From the NCBI RefSeq assembly GCF_003259225.1, contig NZ_QHJF01000001.1, positions 124,001-188,000 of the forward strand: a stretch of DNA of 64,000 nucleotides, in the 5' to 3' direction. Both the position numbers and the translations under genes were made by a program. The stretch comes from Marinomonas arctica. Its GTDB lineage: Bacteria > Pseudomonadota > Gammaproteobacteria > Pseudomonadales > Marinomonadaceae. The first letter of the stretch is position 1. Every line of letters begins with the position of its first letter. Below the pieces are notes generated by a model. That model saw nothing but the letters and a program-made list of their open reading frames with translations, searched no databases and had not been told where the DNA came from. Below, in pieces: positions 1 through 8,864 of this stretch.

Positions 1-684
1 CATCACAAAGAGCATGATTTTAAAAGGCAAAGAAATAATAATCGGCGATAACATCATCATACCCATTGCCATCAACACACTCGCCACCACCATATCGACG
101 ATCAAAAAAGGAATAAAAATCATAAAACCAATCTGAAAGGCGGTTTTCAGCTCACTGGTCACAAAAGCAGGCATCAATATGGTGAAAGGAAGTTCCTCCA
201 TGGATTGAATTGTGCCCTCTCGGCCGGCAAGCTTCACAAAAAGCGCAATATCATCTTCCCTAGTTTGCGCCAACATAAAATCCCGAACAGGAACAGACGC
301 GGCCTCAACAGCTTGAATGGAAGTCATTTCTTCTTTTAGATAGGGCTGTAAAGCCACTTCATTCACTTTATCCAATGTCGGCGTCATGATGAAAAGCGTT
401 AAAAACAGCGCCATACCTATCATAATTTGGTTAGATGGTGTCTGCTGTAAACCAATCGCTTGACGCAAAATAGCCAACACAACCACGATACGGGTAAAAG
501 ACGTCATCATCATTAACGCGGCAGGCAAAAGCGTTAATGCGGTCATAATAAATAGAATCTGCAGTGAAACGCTGTAATCCTGACTGCCGTCAGGGTTGGT
601 TACCACTGTTACCGCAGGCAACCCTACTTCCGCCCATGACAATACCGGAAAGGCTATTAAAAAGAGTAGTGCATAACGAATCAC
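1..684 (-). CDS. fliP: Flagellar export gate protein FliP, 3' end beyond the window
   Basis: FliP forms the core of the flagellar type III export gate with FliQ and FliR in the inner membrane. The 228 codons visible begin with GTG at 682-684 and read [14 protein letters not shown], a signal-like segment, followed by family features such as [20 protein letters not shown] and several long hydrophobic helices. The frame stays open to base 1 and the last residues seen (KIMLFVM) are near the usual C-terminus, so only about 15 to 20 residues are missing. The GTG start overlaps the fliO stop by four bases (GTGA), which suggests translational coupling. The identification is firm; the start is inferred from the overlap and the signal-like N-terminus. 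Confidence 0.95.
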   Translation of the reverse strand, partial: MIRYALLFLIAFPVLSWAEVGLPAVTVVTNPDGSQDYSVSLQILFIMTALTLLPAALMMMTSFTRIVVVLAILRQAIGLQQTPSNQIMIGMALFLTLFIMTPTLDKVNEVALQPYLKEEMTSIQAVEAASVPVRDFMLAQTREDDIALFVKLAGREGTIQSMEELPFTILMPAFVTSELKTAFQIGFMIFIPFLIVDMVVASVLMAMGMMMLSPIIISLPFKIMLFVM

Positions 685-1103
685 AGACTATCCCCATTAC
701 TCTTATTGTCAGGCGTGTTTTCTCTATCGACTTCTTCCATCATAGAAGCAAACGACTTACCTTTAGGTGAAAAACTTCTCAAATGAGTAATTGATTGTGG
801 CGTCACGCCAATCAATAAACGCTCCCCCTCAACTTCAACTAGCATCAGTTTTTCTTTTGTACCTAAAGATTGAACATTTACAATTTTTATCTCAGATTGC
901 CCCAACTTCATCTGGGCAAACTGAAAGCGCTTCATCAACCAAAGACAAGCGGGTATGAAAGCAATAACAACAATCAAAGAAATGACAATTTTCCAAATAG
1001 AGGAAGCCACAAACATCTCTTGCATACCTGCGGCATAAAGAGAAGAGAAAGCCATAGAAGATATGGCAACAAAAACACATCGGATAAGAAAAGAAAAAAT
1101 CAA
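681..1103 (-). CDS. fliO: Flagellar biosynthesis protein FliO
   Basis: FliO is a small bitopic membrane protein that helps FliP assemble in the export gate. The 140-residue product has a hydrophobic N-terminus, a second hydrophobic stretch at about residues 34 to 56 ([21 protein letters not shown]), and the conserved soluble part with [27 protein letters not shown]. It lies between fliN and fliP, the usual position. The start given is a TTG at 1101-1103 that retains the leading hydrophobic segment; no strong ribosome-binding site is visible, and a later in-frame ATG is possible. Sequence conservation in this family is low, so the position in the operon is part of the evidence. Confidence 0.9.
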   Translation of the reverse strand: MIFSFLIRCVFVAISSMAFSSLYAAGMQEMFVASSIWKIVISLIVVIAFIPACLWLMKRFQFAQMKLGQSEIKIVNVQSLGTKEKLMLVEVEGERLLIGVTPQSITHLRSFSPKGKSFASMMEEVDRENTPDNKSNGDSL

Positions 1104-1109
1104 TGGCTA

Positions 1110-1571
1110 CTACTTAAGTCGTCGAATTCGCTCACTAGGACTCACAACATCCGTTAAACGAATGCCGTACTTATCATTCACTACTACTACCTCACCGTGT
1201 GCAATCAAAGTACCGTTTACCAGTACATCCAACGGTTCCCCAGCAAATCGATCCAGCTCAACAACAGAACCCTGTGTCAACTGCATTAAGTTACGGATAG
1301 CAATTTCGGTATTCCCCAATTCCATTGAAAGCACTACAGGAATGTCCATAATCAAATCAAGATCTGACCCGACACCACCAGTTGGCACAGAGGGGTTAGA
1401 CAATGTTTCAAGCTTCACTGGCTCAACTTTTTGCTCAGACATAGCAGCAGCCCATTCATCCTCAAGTTCTTCACCATCATTAGCGTCACCAGACTCCGAC
1501 ATCGCTGCCGCCCACTCATCCGCTAAATCGTCATCCATCCCTGCTGCATCTGGATTTTGTTCTTCTGCCAT
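1110..1571 (-). CDS. fliN: Flagellar motor switch protein FliN
   Basis: FliN is a C-ring component that takes part in rotational switching and in docking the export ATPase complex. The C-terminal 75 residues carry the SpoA fold typical of the family: MDIPVVLSMELGNTEIAIRN, then GSVVELDRFAGEPLDVLVNG and GEVVVVNDKYGIRLTDVVSP. The N-terminal half is acidic and unusual in carrying the short block DEWAAAMSE twice (about residues 18-26 and 37-45), where relatives I know have one. The codons of the two copies differ, so the duplication is not recent. The gene follows fliM by one base pair, and ATG at 1571 is the natural start. Confidence 0.95.
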   Translation of the reverse strand: MAEEQNPDAAGMDDDLADEWAAAMSESGDANDGEELEDEWAAAMSEQKVEPVKLETLSNPSVPTGGVGSDLDLIMDIPVVLSMELGNTEIAIRNLMQLTQGSVVELDRFAGEPLDVLVNGTLIAHGEVVVVNDKYGIRLTDVVSPSERIRRLK

Positions 1572-1572
1572 G

Positions 1573-2547
1573 TTATTTCGCTACCTTCGTTTTAAAACTT
1601 TCTTTCATTTGCACTGAATAACGCTCATTACTCACACCCAACTTGCCTTTGAACGTTGGCACACCATTGGCCCTAACGGTGACAAACTCCGGCATTTCTA
1701 TCGGAATGATATCACCCGCTTTAAATTTTAGTACCTCACCAAGTGAAATTTTCCGATTGGCGACATTGACTGATAATTTAACATCAATGTCTTTTACATC
1801 CTGCTCCAACGATTTACCCCAGCGATCATCTTTTTCATCGACATCACTCTGCACCCCCGCATCCAATAACTCCCTTACCGGCTCAATCATTGAGTAAGGC
1901 AACGTAATGTGTAGCTCTCCACCACCGCCATCTAATTCTATATGGAAAGTAGATACCACGACGACTTCACTTGGACTTACGATGTTTGCCATCGCTGGAT
2001 TCACTTCTGAACTAATGTATTCCAGTTCTAACTTTAGCACAGGTGCCCAAGCCTCAGTGAGATCCTTAAAGACCTGTTCAAGCATCAATTGCACAATACG
2101 AATTTCTGTCGGCGTAAATTCTCGCCCTTCGATTTTAGCGTGACGACCATCACCACCAAAAAAATTATCCACCAATTTAAACACTAGCTTAGCATCGAGT
2201 ATGAAAAGCGCGGTACTTCTTAAAGGACGAAACTTCACCAAATTCAAACTGGTCGGTACATAGAGCGTATGAACGTATTCACCAAACTTCATAACCTGAA
2301 GACCGCCTGAGGATACATCCGCTGTACGCCGCAACATATTAAACAAACTAATACGAGTATAACGCGCAAAGCGTTCGTTGATCATCTCCAGGGTGGGCAT
2401 GCGCCCACGTACAATGCGCTCTTGACTGGTAATATCGTAAGATGCCACACCGTTAGCATCTCGATTATCCTCTTCCGCTGGCTTTTCATCGGCACCATGT
2501 AAAAGCGCATCGATTTCATCTTGGGATAATAAGTCTTGAGCTGACAT
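1573..2547 (-). CDS. fliM: Flagellar motor switch protein FliM
   Basis: FliM is the C-ring protein that binds phosphorylated CheY and drives switching. The 324-residue product is of family length. Its N-terminus has the CheY-binding helix LLSQDEIDALLHG at residues 6 to 18, followed by a CheC-like middle domain and a C-terminal SpoA domain (DVKLSVNVANRKISLGEVLK) that pairs with FliN. The start is ATG at 2547. It is closely packed between fliL (4 bases upstream) and fliN, consistent with one transcript. Confidence 0.97.
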   Translation of the reverse strand: MSAQDLLSQDEIDALLHGADEKPAEEDNRDANGVASYDITSQERIVRGRMPTLEMINERFARYTRISLFNMLRRTADVSSGGLQVMKFGEYVHTLYVPTSLNLVKFRPLRSTALFILDAKLVFKLVDNFFGGDGRHAKIEGREFTPTEIRIVQLMLEQVFKDLTEAWAPVLKLELEYISSEVNPAMANIVSPSEVVVVSTFHIELDGGGGELHITLPYSMIEPVRELLDAGVQSDVDEKDDRWGKSLEQDVKDIDVKLSVNVANRKISLGEVLKFKAGDIIPIEMPEFVTVRANGVPTFKGKLGVSNERYSVQMKESFKTKVAK

Positions 2548-2551
2548 AATC

Positions 2552-3058
2552 TTATTGCATCACAAAGTTAGTAAATAATACGGCATCAATACCACCCTGC
2601 CCTGTTTCTTGCTCTAGAATACCGTTGATGGCATCAAGAGCCGCCGTTTTTAAAGCAACTTTGCCCTCAGCAGTTTGCAACTCGTCAAATGACTGACTGG
2701 AAAAAAGCAAAACAAGACTGTTACGAATCAGTGGCATATGTAAGGTTACCGCGTCAACTTGCGAGGCATTTTTTGACTTAACAGTCATATTAAGCTGTAC
2801 GTATCGCTGACGACCTTCGACCATAAAATCTATGGTAAAAGCCGGGGCCAAATCCAAATAAATAGATGGCTCATTCGCTAACGCTGCGGCTTCCGCTTCA
2901 GCAGAGCTTCCACCACTACTCGGCCCACTCAATAAAAAAAAGTAGGCAGCAGCTCCTCCTCCCATTAAAACAAGAAGAAGGGCGACAATAATAATGAGCT
3001 TTTTCTTACTACCCGATTTCCCTTCTTCTGCACCAATATCTAAACCATCTTCAGCCAT
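2552..3058 (-). CDS. fliL: Flagellar basal body-associated protein FliL
   Basis: FliL is a single-span inner-membrane protein around the stator units that supports motor output. After a short charged N-terminus (GKSGSKKK) there is one transmembrane helix (about residues 21 to 43) ending in LLSG, then a low-complexity Ser/Gly/Glu/Ala linker and the periplasmic domain with YLDLAPAFTIDFM and RYVQLNMTVKSK. I chose ATG at 3056-3058 because AAGG lies 9 bases before it; an in-frame TTG 24 bases further upstream would add eight residues but has a weaker site. The 121 bases between this start and fliK hold no recognisable promoter. Confidence 0.92.
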   Translation of the reverse strand: MAEDGLDIGAEEGKSGSKKKLIIIVALLLVLMGGGAAAYFFLLSGPSSGGSSAEAEAAALANEPSIYLDLAPAFTIDFMVEGRQRYVQLNMTVKSKNASQVDAVTLHMPLIRNSLVLLFSSQSFDELQTAEGKVALKTAALDAINGILEQETGQGGIDAVLFTNFVMQ

Positions 3059-3179
3059 ATCAACAAACCTTAGGTATATCAAATTCTTTCTATAAAACGA
3101 ACGCTTATAGCATCCTTATTCTCGAACAGCACTCTATTCTACAAAGAATCATACGCAGCACCATCAATTTCTCGTAAGT

Positions 3180-4844
3180 TTACGCATAGTAGTCAACACC
3201 CGAGGCAGAAACATAAGAAACATTGTTCGTAACTGACTCATTCTCAAGATCATCATTGGCAGCTATTCCACCTTGATTCGCACCACTATTTCGGTAGTTT
3301 CCACGCTCCTGTGCACCCGACGTATCCTGTTGTGACACATCAACATCCGCTCGACTTAAATCCATACCTTGTTGCGCTAACATTTCACGCAGCCGTGCCA
3401 TTTGACCTTCTAGTAAATCCCTCGCCTGGGGCGTCGCGGCAATAAAACTCACTTGAGTGTTTGAGTCACTGTCTACCGAAATTTTCACTGTGAGGCTACC
3501 AAGCTCGGGGGGGTCCAATCGAATATGCGCGGTATGACCACCATCACGGGCAATCCAAGCCACTTTTTGCGTCATTTCTCCGGCCCATCCTGGGTGCCCA
3601 GGCGGCACACTCATTGCCAGGTTCTGCTGTGGATTTTGTGCCGCAACCGTGGCCGCGGCCACTCCCACAGCGGCTCGACTAGCATTATTTTGCAAAGAAC
3701 TATTTAAACCACCTGCAGCATCATCTACGGCCTTACCATCCAGCTGCGCAGACATGCGACCTATCATCGCTTCCTGTTCTTTCTTACGCAATTCAATTGG
3801 CTCATTGATTAACACGCCATCCTCCCCTAACAAAGTCTCTGCAGAGTCCGTCGTGACCTCGGAAGATAAAGAGGTATCAGTCGCAGAGCTCAATAAAGCA
3901 GATGGAGCGACGTCTGCGCGACTTTCTTTATTAGCCACATTAACCAAAACACCTGCCGCTAAAGCCGCTGAAGCGGTTTTCCCCGCGTCTAATACCGCAC
4001 CTTCTGCTGTCGCTTCTTTTGGCACAGCCTTAAGCGCCGACGCGTCCATTTGAGACAACACCCAAGATAACTCACCATTACCCTGTTCTAAAGACGGATC
4101 AAGAACACTATTATCGGCATCAACAAGTGGCAGGCTGGCTTTGCCTAACAGCTCCGACGGCATTTGCTTGACGGCACCGCTGCCTAATACGCCCTCACTA
4201 CCAGCCACCGCTCCCGACACTACAACCAACCCCGTCGCTTCCTTTTGCCCCACCAAAGAATCGTCCATCCCCGGAACATTGTCACCAATTGGCAACGCAG
4301 AGAGGGGATCAACATCTACTTTTTGCGACTCTTTAGGCCCACGTTGCCATTCGTTTGATTCAGGCTGCCATTCGTTTGATTCAGGCTGCCATTTTTTTGA
4401 TTCTGGCTGCCATTCTTTTACTCCAGATAAAGGGGCAACTGACGCTTCAGCAGACACACTGGCACTTTGATCAGGTAATTTTTCACCTTCAAGCTGCAAA
4501 GCCTTGCCGCTTTCAGTCGTCGAATTTGTCACCGTGACGGTGTCATCCGAAGACCCTGATGCTGAATCAGCGCCTTTGCTTTCACCCTTAACCGATGAGG
4601 AAGCTTGATGTGTGGATGTTGTGGATGTGAGAGAAGATTCCGAAGAGGATGGCGTCGATGAAGCCTCGCTAGAGGCCGAAGAATCATTCGCTATTGGGTC
4701 TTTTTTCGCACTGCGAGCGTCTTTCGCATGATTAAAATCTTTTGCAAAAGCAGCACCGCTTTCTGAGGAAGCTTTAGCCAAGGCTGCTTTTTTAGGTGGT
4801 ACACTTGGCGATAAAGACAATACTGTATTTGAATCTGTACGCAT
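3180..4844 (-). CDS. fliK: Flagellar hook-length control protein FliK
   Basis: FliK is secreted during hook assembly, measures hook length and switches the export substrate. The 554-residue product has the usual two-part design: a long, disordered Ser/Ala/Glu-rich N-terminus and a compact C-terminal domain (about residues 425 to 500) with the signature HIRLDPPELGSLTVKISVD and a following MARLREMLAQQGMDL helix. A four-copy, 7-residue tandem repeat (WQPESNE-like) lies at about residues 140 to 167. ATG at 4842-4844 is preceded by GGAG at a spacing of six; a TTG 15 bases upstream is less likely. The length of the N-terminus sets the ruler in this family, so variation in the repeat could matter. 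Confidence 0.94.
   Translation of the reverse strand: MRTDSNTVLSLSPSVPPKKAALAKASSESGAAFAKDFNHAKDARSAKKDPIANDSSASSEASSTPSSSESSLTSTTSTHQASSSVKGESKGADSASGSSDDTVTVTNSTTESGKALQLEGEKLPDQSASVSAEASVAPLSGVKEWQPESKKWQPESNEWQPESNEWQRGPKESQKVDVDPLSALPIGDNVPGMDDSLVGQKEATGLVVVSGAVAGSEGVLGSGAVKQMPSELLGKASLPLVDADNSVLDPSLEQGNGELSWVLSQMDASALKAVPKEATAEGAVLDAGKTASAALAAGVLVNVANKESRADVAPSALLSSATDTSLSSEVTTDSAETLLGEDGVLINEPIELRKKEQEAMIGRMSAQLDGKAVDDAAGGLNSSLQNNASRAAVGVAAATVAAQNPQQNLAMSVPPGHPGWAGEMTQKVAWIARDGGHTAHIRLDPPELGSLTVKISVDSDSNTQVSFIAATPQARDLLEGQMARLREMLAQQGMDLSRADVDVSQQDTSGAQERGNYRNSGANQGGIAANDDLENESVTNNVSYVSASGVDYYA
4344..4427. repeat. Four-copy 21-bp tandem repeat inside fliK
   Basis: Four consecutive 21-base units begin at 4344, 4365, 4386 and 4407. 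Units 1 and 2 differ at one base, and units 3 and 4 carry several substitutions. Because the unit is a multiple of three, copy-number change would lengthen or shorten FliK by seven residues (W-Q-P-E-S-N-E) without breaking the frame. Confidence 0.9.
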
Positions 4845-4906
4845 AATTTTCTCCGACAATGGAGAACAGTATGCAATTGCAAGGCCAATTTAATTGCTGA
4901 CCTTAT

Positions 4907-6616
4907 TTAACTATCCAGCCCCACTTGCCAATCATAATAAGCGGTCACAGCTCGCCCACCCTTGGTAAACTCCAACTTAGAGCAAAGCTGATCCAATAAA
5001 GCCAAACCGCGATTATACAATAATTCCGTATTGGATATATCGAAATTCACGCTCTTAAAATCAAACCCTGAGCCACTGTCTTCAACATACAAAACAAGTG
5101 ATCGGCAATGATGGTCCGACGTTACTTTGACTGAAATCTTCACATATCCATTGGTCAGTTTAGCCAGACGACTTTCACGTTCCTCATAATATTCAGAGAA
5201 ACCATCACTTGAACTTTTCTTTTCTGAATTAAGCTGCAAAACACCGTGTTCAAGGGCATTTGAGTACAACTCCGATAAGATCATGAATATCTGACTAGAA
5301 AAACTACTTAGCCCTGGCACGGTCGTCAAAATTTGCAACACGTAAGGCAAAGGATCTGTATTGCGTAACGAGTCGGCGTTTAAAACATATTCAAAGGAAA
5401 AGTCAGCAGGGGCTTCATGGTGCGCTTGTAAATATCCCCCTTCTAAAGAATCAATACCAATACTGGCATCCAGACGAACGCTAAGACAGGAAATATCATC
5501 ATGGGGATTTTTCAATACTCCTTCTTTTTCTAATTGCTCAATCAACCAATCCACCGAACGGTCTGCATCAACATGACCATGGTAAAGAGGTGTGAGCACA
5601 GAATGGCAAAACATTTGTCCAGAGACATCCAGTGCTTCATAAACGCCATCCGAAAACGCCATTAACCTATCACCAGGAGAAAAGGAAACGGCTTCGATCT
5701 GAGACTCAAAGGCATCAGGAGACAAGACACCTAAAGGCAAATTTTTTGAAGTGAACCTGACGGGCTGCTTCGTGTTTTTAGAAAAAAACAACACATCTGG
5801 CAAACCACCATTCCATATTTCAATGCTTTTATTATTAACTTTAATATCAATAAACACCGCACTGCAGAACATATTGGCAGGTAAAACCCGCTTCAGACGC
5901 GCGTTTATCTCGGGAATAATCTGTCGCATCAAAAATCCCTTCTTAGTCCAATCAAAGAAAATATCAGCGAGAGGTAACGCACCAATGGCGGCCGAGAGCC
6001 CGTGTCCCGTAAAATCCCCTAACAATAGATGCATTCCGCCATTAGGCTTGTAAGCCGCCAGAATAACATCGCCATTAAAAGTATGTGTTCCATAATGAAA
6101 AGTCGATAGCGCTGGATCTTCCAAACAATTCGAGTGCGTTATATTTTCATAGACGACTTTTGCTATGTCCTGATCATTCAGCAACTGTTCATTATACGTT
6201 CGCATCGCATCACGCTGCTCTTCGAGAGTTTTTTGCATGACCAACAAACGCACAATAGCATTTAATTTTGCGGTAATAAGTGCAGGACTGTAAGGCTTAG
6301 AAATAAAGTCTGTCCCCCCAATACGCAAACAATTAGACAAGGCAATAGGATCGGACACACCAGAAAGAAAAATGATAGGAACAAACACGTCGCCAGCAAT
6401 ACGCTGAATTTCAAAGGCCGCCTCCCAACCATCCTTGTAAGGCATTTTAATATCCAAACAAACCAGCTGAATAGTGTGAGGATCAAACTTATCAATCGCA
6501 TCCTGACCATCAACAGCAGACACTACCTTGTGACCAAATTGACTTAAAATAGCTTTTAATAAAATACGGTCAGACGGGTTATCATCTGCAATCAATACGG
6601 TTAAAATTTGCTCCAT
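4907..6616 (-). CDS. HsbR-like response regulator: REC, SpoIIE phosphatase and HATPase
   Basis: This 569-residue protein joins three modules. Residues 5 to about 120 are a receiver domain with acidic DD at 11-12 and the phospho-acceptor Asp at about 55 (CLDIKMP). Residues about 165 to 390 are a PP2C/SpoIIE serine phosphatase (GDVILAAYKPNGG, LLLGDFTGHGLSAAIGALP, FSDGVYEA). Residues about 400 to 565 are an RsbW-type ATPase with the N-box SELYSNALEHG and a later EDSGSGFD. The layout matches HsbR of Pseudomonas aeruginosa, which dephosphorylates and rephosphorylates the STAS protein HsbA. A STAS gene lies immediately upstream, 6 bases away, so the pair is very likely functional partners. The role in flagellar output is inferred from the family and the operon. 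Confidence 0.88.
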   Translation of the reverse strand: MEQILTVLIADDNPSDRILLKAILSQFGHKVVSAVDGQDAIDKFDPHTIQLVCLDIKMPYKDGWEAAFEIQRIAGDVFVPIIFLSGVSDPIALSNCLRIGGTDFISKPYSPALITAKLNAIVRLLVMQKTLEEQRDAMRTYNEQLLNDQDIAKVVYENITHSNCLEDPALSTFHYGTHTFNGDVILAAYKPNGGMHLLLGDFTGHGLSAAIGALPLADIFFDWTKKGFLMRQIIPEINARLKRVLPANMFCSAVFIDIKVNNKSIEIWNGGLPDVLFFSKNTKQPVRFTSKNLPLGVLSPDAFESQIEAVSFSPGDRLMAFSDGVYEALDVSGQMFCHSVLTPLYHGHVDADRSVDWLIEQLEKEGVLKNPHDDISCLSVRLDASIGIDSLEGGYLQAHHEAPADFSFEYVLNADSLRNTDPLPYVLQILTTVPGLSSFSSQIFMILSELYSNALEHGVLQLNSEKKSSSDGFSEYYEERESRLAKLTNGYVKISVKVTSDHHCRSLVLYVEDSGSGFDFKSVNFDISNTELLYNRGLALLDQLCSKLEFTKGGRAVTAYYDWQVGLDS

Positions 6617-6622
6617 ACAACA

Positions 6623-6925
6623 TTACTCAGTGATATCAAAAAGGCGATGGAAGTTTGCAATTTTAAGAATGTCTATCACAGCCCCATTAGCATAAAGCAA
6701 ACGAACCTGAGCCTTATCTCCACCCGCGTGATCCCTTAACAACAACAACATACCAAGAGCAGAACTATCTAAATAACTCACATCTGCCAAATTTACGTCA
6801 TAAGACGTGGCTATAGTCACACTCGTAAAGGCTTCTTTAAACATTTTATGACAGCTGTAATCGAATCGACCATTTACTTTAATAGTCAGGCATCGTGTTG
6901 TTTTATCAAAAAAGCTTTCAACCAC
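6623..6925 (-). CDS. HsbA-like STAS-domain anti-sigma factor antagonist
   Basis: A single STAS domain of 100 residues. The signature ADVSYLDSSALGMLLLLRD contains the Ser pair at about residues 54-55 that is phosphorylated in this family. In Pseudomonas, HsbA binds the anti-sigma factor FlgM or the diguanylate cyclase HsbD depending on its phosphorylation, so this protein probably links the neighbouring HsbR-like phosphatase/kinase to flagellar gene expression or c-di-GMP. The start chosen is GTG at 6923-6925, because AAGGAG lies six bases upstream and the resulting length matches the family. An ATG 48 bases earlier lies inside the preceding gene and has no good ribosome-binding site. Confidence 0.87.
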   Translation of the reverse strand: MVESFFDKTTRCLTIKVNGRFDYSCHKMFKEAFTSVTIATSYDVNLADVSYLDSSALGMLLLLRDHAGGDKAQVRLLYANGAVIDILKIANFHRLFDITE

Positions 6926-6953
6926 AGCATACTCCTTAAACCAGAGAGGAAGA

Positions 6954-8849
6954 TTACAACCCACGCCACTCATCGTTAGATTTTTTTATTGATGCCTCTG
7001 CGTCTACCTCAATAGAAACATCAGCAGGCATTTTTTCCACCAAATCATGAATACGCTCAATCATCTCAGAGACAGACTCCCTGGCTCTTTCCAAACGTGC
7101 TATGCCTACGCTACGGTCTGACTCCAACAAAGACAAGGTCGAAGCGGCCATAGACTTCATACCCTCAATTTGCTCTTGAACCTGACTAATATCATGCTCT
7201 ATATCAACAGCGAAGCGACGGCGAACAGTTTCGCTTTCTCCTTCCGTTGCAGCAAGACTATTTAACACACCTGCGCGCACTTCATTCAGATAACGATCCA
7301 CCTCGCCTAACAAAAACACATCGGATGAGAGATCTTTCTCAACCAACGCCAAACGTTGCAAGACCAATTCATAACCCAATATAAAAGAGTCTCTAACCTG
7401 CCCCGAAAGCCAAGCCATTGCATTCAGCTCAGCCTTCACACTATCAAGAGCGAAAGGATTCACCGAAACAACCTCTTTAACCGATGCCTCATTGTGATCT
7501 GTTTTTTCGTCAAGTAGGGATGCTATTTGTTGTAGTTTAGTAATTTTTTCAATGGAATTTGTTCGTACTGAGGCGGCATTAAGCAAATCGAATAGTGAGG
7601 TGACTTTTCGACGCACCGCCTCTAAAGAGACCGCAAAACTTGCATAAGGAGAGTCTTGGCGCAAAACACGAATAGGCGCATTCCATACATCTTGCCCAAG
7701 TAATTTCAAACTCTGGTGCAAGACATCCAATTCCGCGATGTCTGATTTTGAGCGAATAACAATAAAACGTTGCAAGTTCTCCACTTCAACGGCTCTATCA
7801 ACCCCAAAAGACGCAACACTTAACCAGTACACACCACCTGATAGATTTAACTTTAATGCTTCATCAGACAATAAAATCGAATCCGCAATACGTTCGCCTG
7901 TCGGATCATCTAGTCCCGCATCGATACCAAACAAAGATTCAAACACAGCCGTGTTGCGGAACCACAGGCGTTCAGCCCCAGCACTCAGCCAAGCGATATC
8001 ACCCTGTAGGTTGGTGACCAAAAACGGCTCATCAACTTTGGCCAAGGCTTTTTCGATTAAGTTGAGATTGTCACTTTGTTGCTTGATATCGAAATCTCGC
8101 GATGCCAATTCGTTATCTACCAAATGACTTAAATCGGTAAATTCATCAACCACATTACGGGGCGGAAGTGCTGAAACATGACCGCGTTTTCGATGATCAA
8201 CCACATAATGCAAAGTAGAAAACCCAGAACGCAACTGCCGACCAAAGCGAATAGACAAGGCCAAAATAACCATAGCAAGCACTAAGAAGAGCGCAATATG
8301 AATCCAAATTAACTGCTCGGCAAATACTTGACGCTCATACTCGACATCAACACGAATTTCTAGCAAAGCATCGCTCACCGCCTCTAACGTTTCAAAAGCA
8401 CGATAAACCGAACGCCGCTCTTCATTCGTCAAAGAGGAAGTGTTCAGCTCCCTCTGCGATAACGTCTCCAATAGCGCAAAGGACGATGAAATATCTGCTC
8501 CAAGACTCGACTCAAAACGTTTGAGATTGAGCTCAATCAACTGATATTCACTGACCAAGACCTGATATAGGTAACTCGGGGAGTAAAAAGAATCATTATT
8601 GGCGTCATGAGCTTGGCGATCTTCCACCAGCAACCACTGCAGCCAATGCTCCTCTGCACTGTGCACCAAACTCAATAGTTCACTCAACTTTCCTTGCTGA
8701 GCATTCTGTCGCTCTAAGTTGCCATTCACTAGAAAATACATGCCAGCAAAAGTCGATAACAACACAAACAACACAATAACAACACCTTTCTGCAAGCCAC
8801 TAATCAGCTCTTTCCGTGGTGCACCAAATGGTAAATGTCGTGTATTCAT
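6954..8849 (-). CDS. Membrane sensor-like protein of unknown function in the flagellar operon
   Basis: I do not recognise a named family. The 631-residue product has a first transmembrane helix at about residues 23 to 42, an alpha-helical periplasmic-type region of about 135 residues, and a second helix at about 181 to 199. A HAMP-like or linker segment follows, then a PAS-like stretch (about 265 to 370, with EPFLVTNLQGDIAWLS). The remainder is almost wholly helical and probably coiled coil. This is the build of a chemoreceptor, but the conserved MCP hairpin tip is absent, as are kinase, cyclase and phosphodiesterase motifs. Its stop lies 28 bases before the STAS gene and its start 15 bases after the preceding gene, so it belongs to the flagellar transcript. 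A receptor role for the HsbR/HsbA pair is only an inference. Confidence 0.6.
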   Translation of the reverse strand: MNTRHLPFGAPRKELISGLQKGVVIVLFVLLSTFAGMYFLVNGNLERQNAQQGKLSELLSLVHSAEEHWLQWLLVEDRQAHDANNDSFYSPSYLYQVLVSEYQLIELNLKRFESSLGADISSSFALLETLSQRELNTSSLTNEERRSVYRAFETLEAVSDALLEIRVDVEYERQVFAEQLIWIHIALFLVLAMVILALSIRFGRQLRSGFSTLHYVVDHRKRGHVSALPPRNVVDEFTDLSHLVDNELASRDFDIKQQSDNLNLIEKALAKVDEPFLVTNLQGDIAWLSAGAERLWFRNTAVFESLFGIDAGLDDPTGERIADSILLSDEALKLNLSGGVYWLSVASFGVDRAVEVENLQRFIVIRSKSDIAELDVLHQSLKLLGQDVWNAPIRVLRQDSPYASFAVSLEAVRRKVTSLFDLLNAASVRTNSIEKITKLQQIASLLDEKTDHNEASVKEVVSVNPFALDSVKAELNAMAWLSGQVRDSFILGYELVLQRLALVEKDLSSDVFLLGEVDRYLNEVRAGVLNSLAATEGESETVRRRFAVDIEHDISQVQEQIEGMKSMAASTLSLLESDRSVGIARLERARESVSEMIERIHDLVEKMPADVSIEVDAEASIKKSNDEWRGL

Positions 8850-8864
8850 AATCTATAATCACTT

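Noticed and set aside
1063..1617. A 184-residue plus-strand frame across fliN
   Set aside because: It is an antisense shadow of fliN with low-complexity Ser/Ala content and no ribosome-binding site.
3059..3082. Longer FliL from a TTG start
   Set aside because: The eight added residues are not conserved, and the ATG at 3058 has the better ribosome-binding site.
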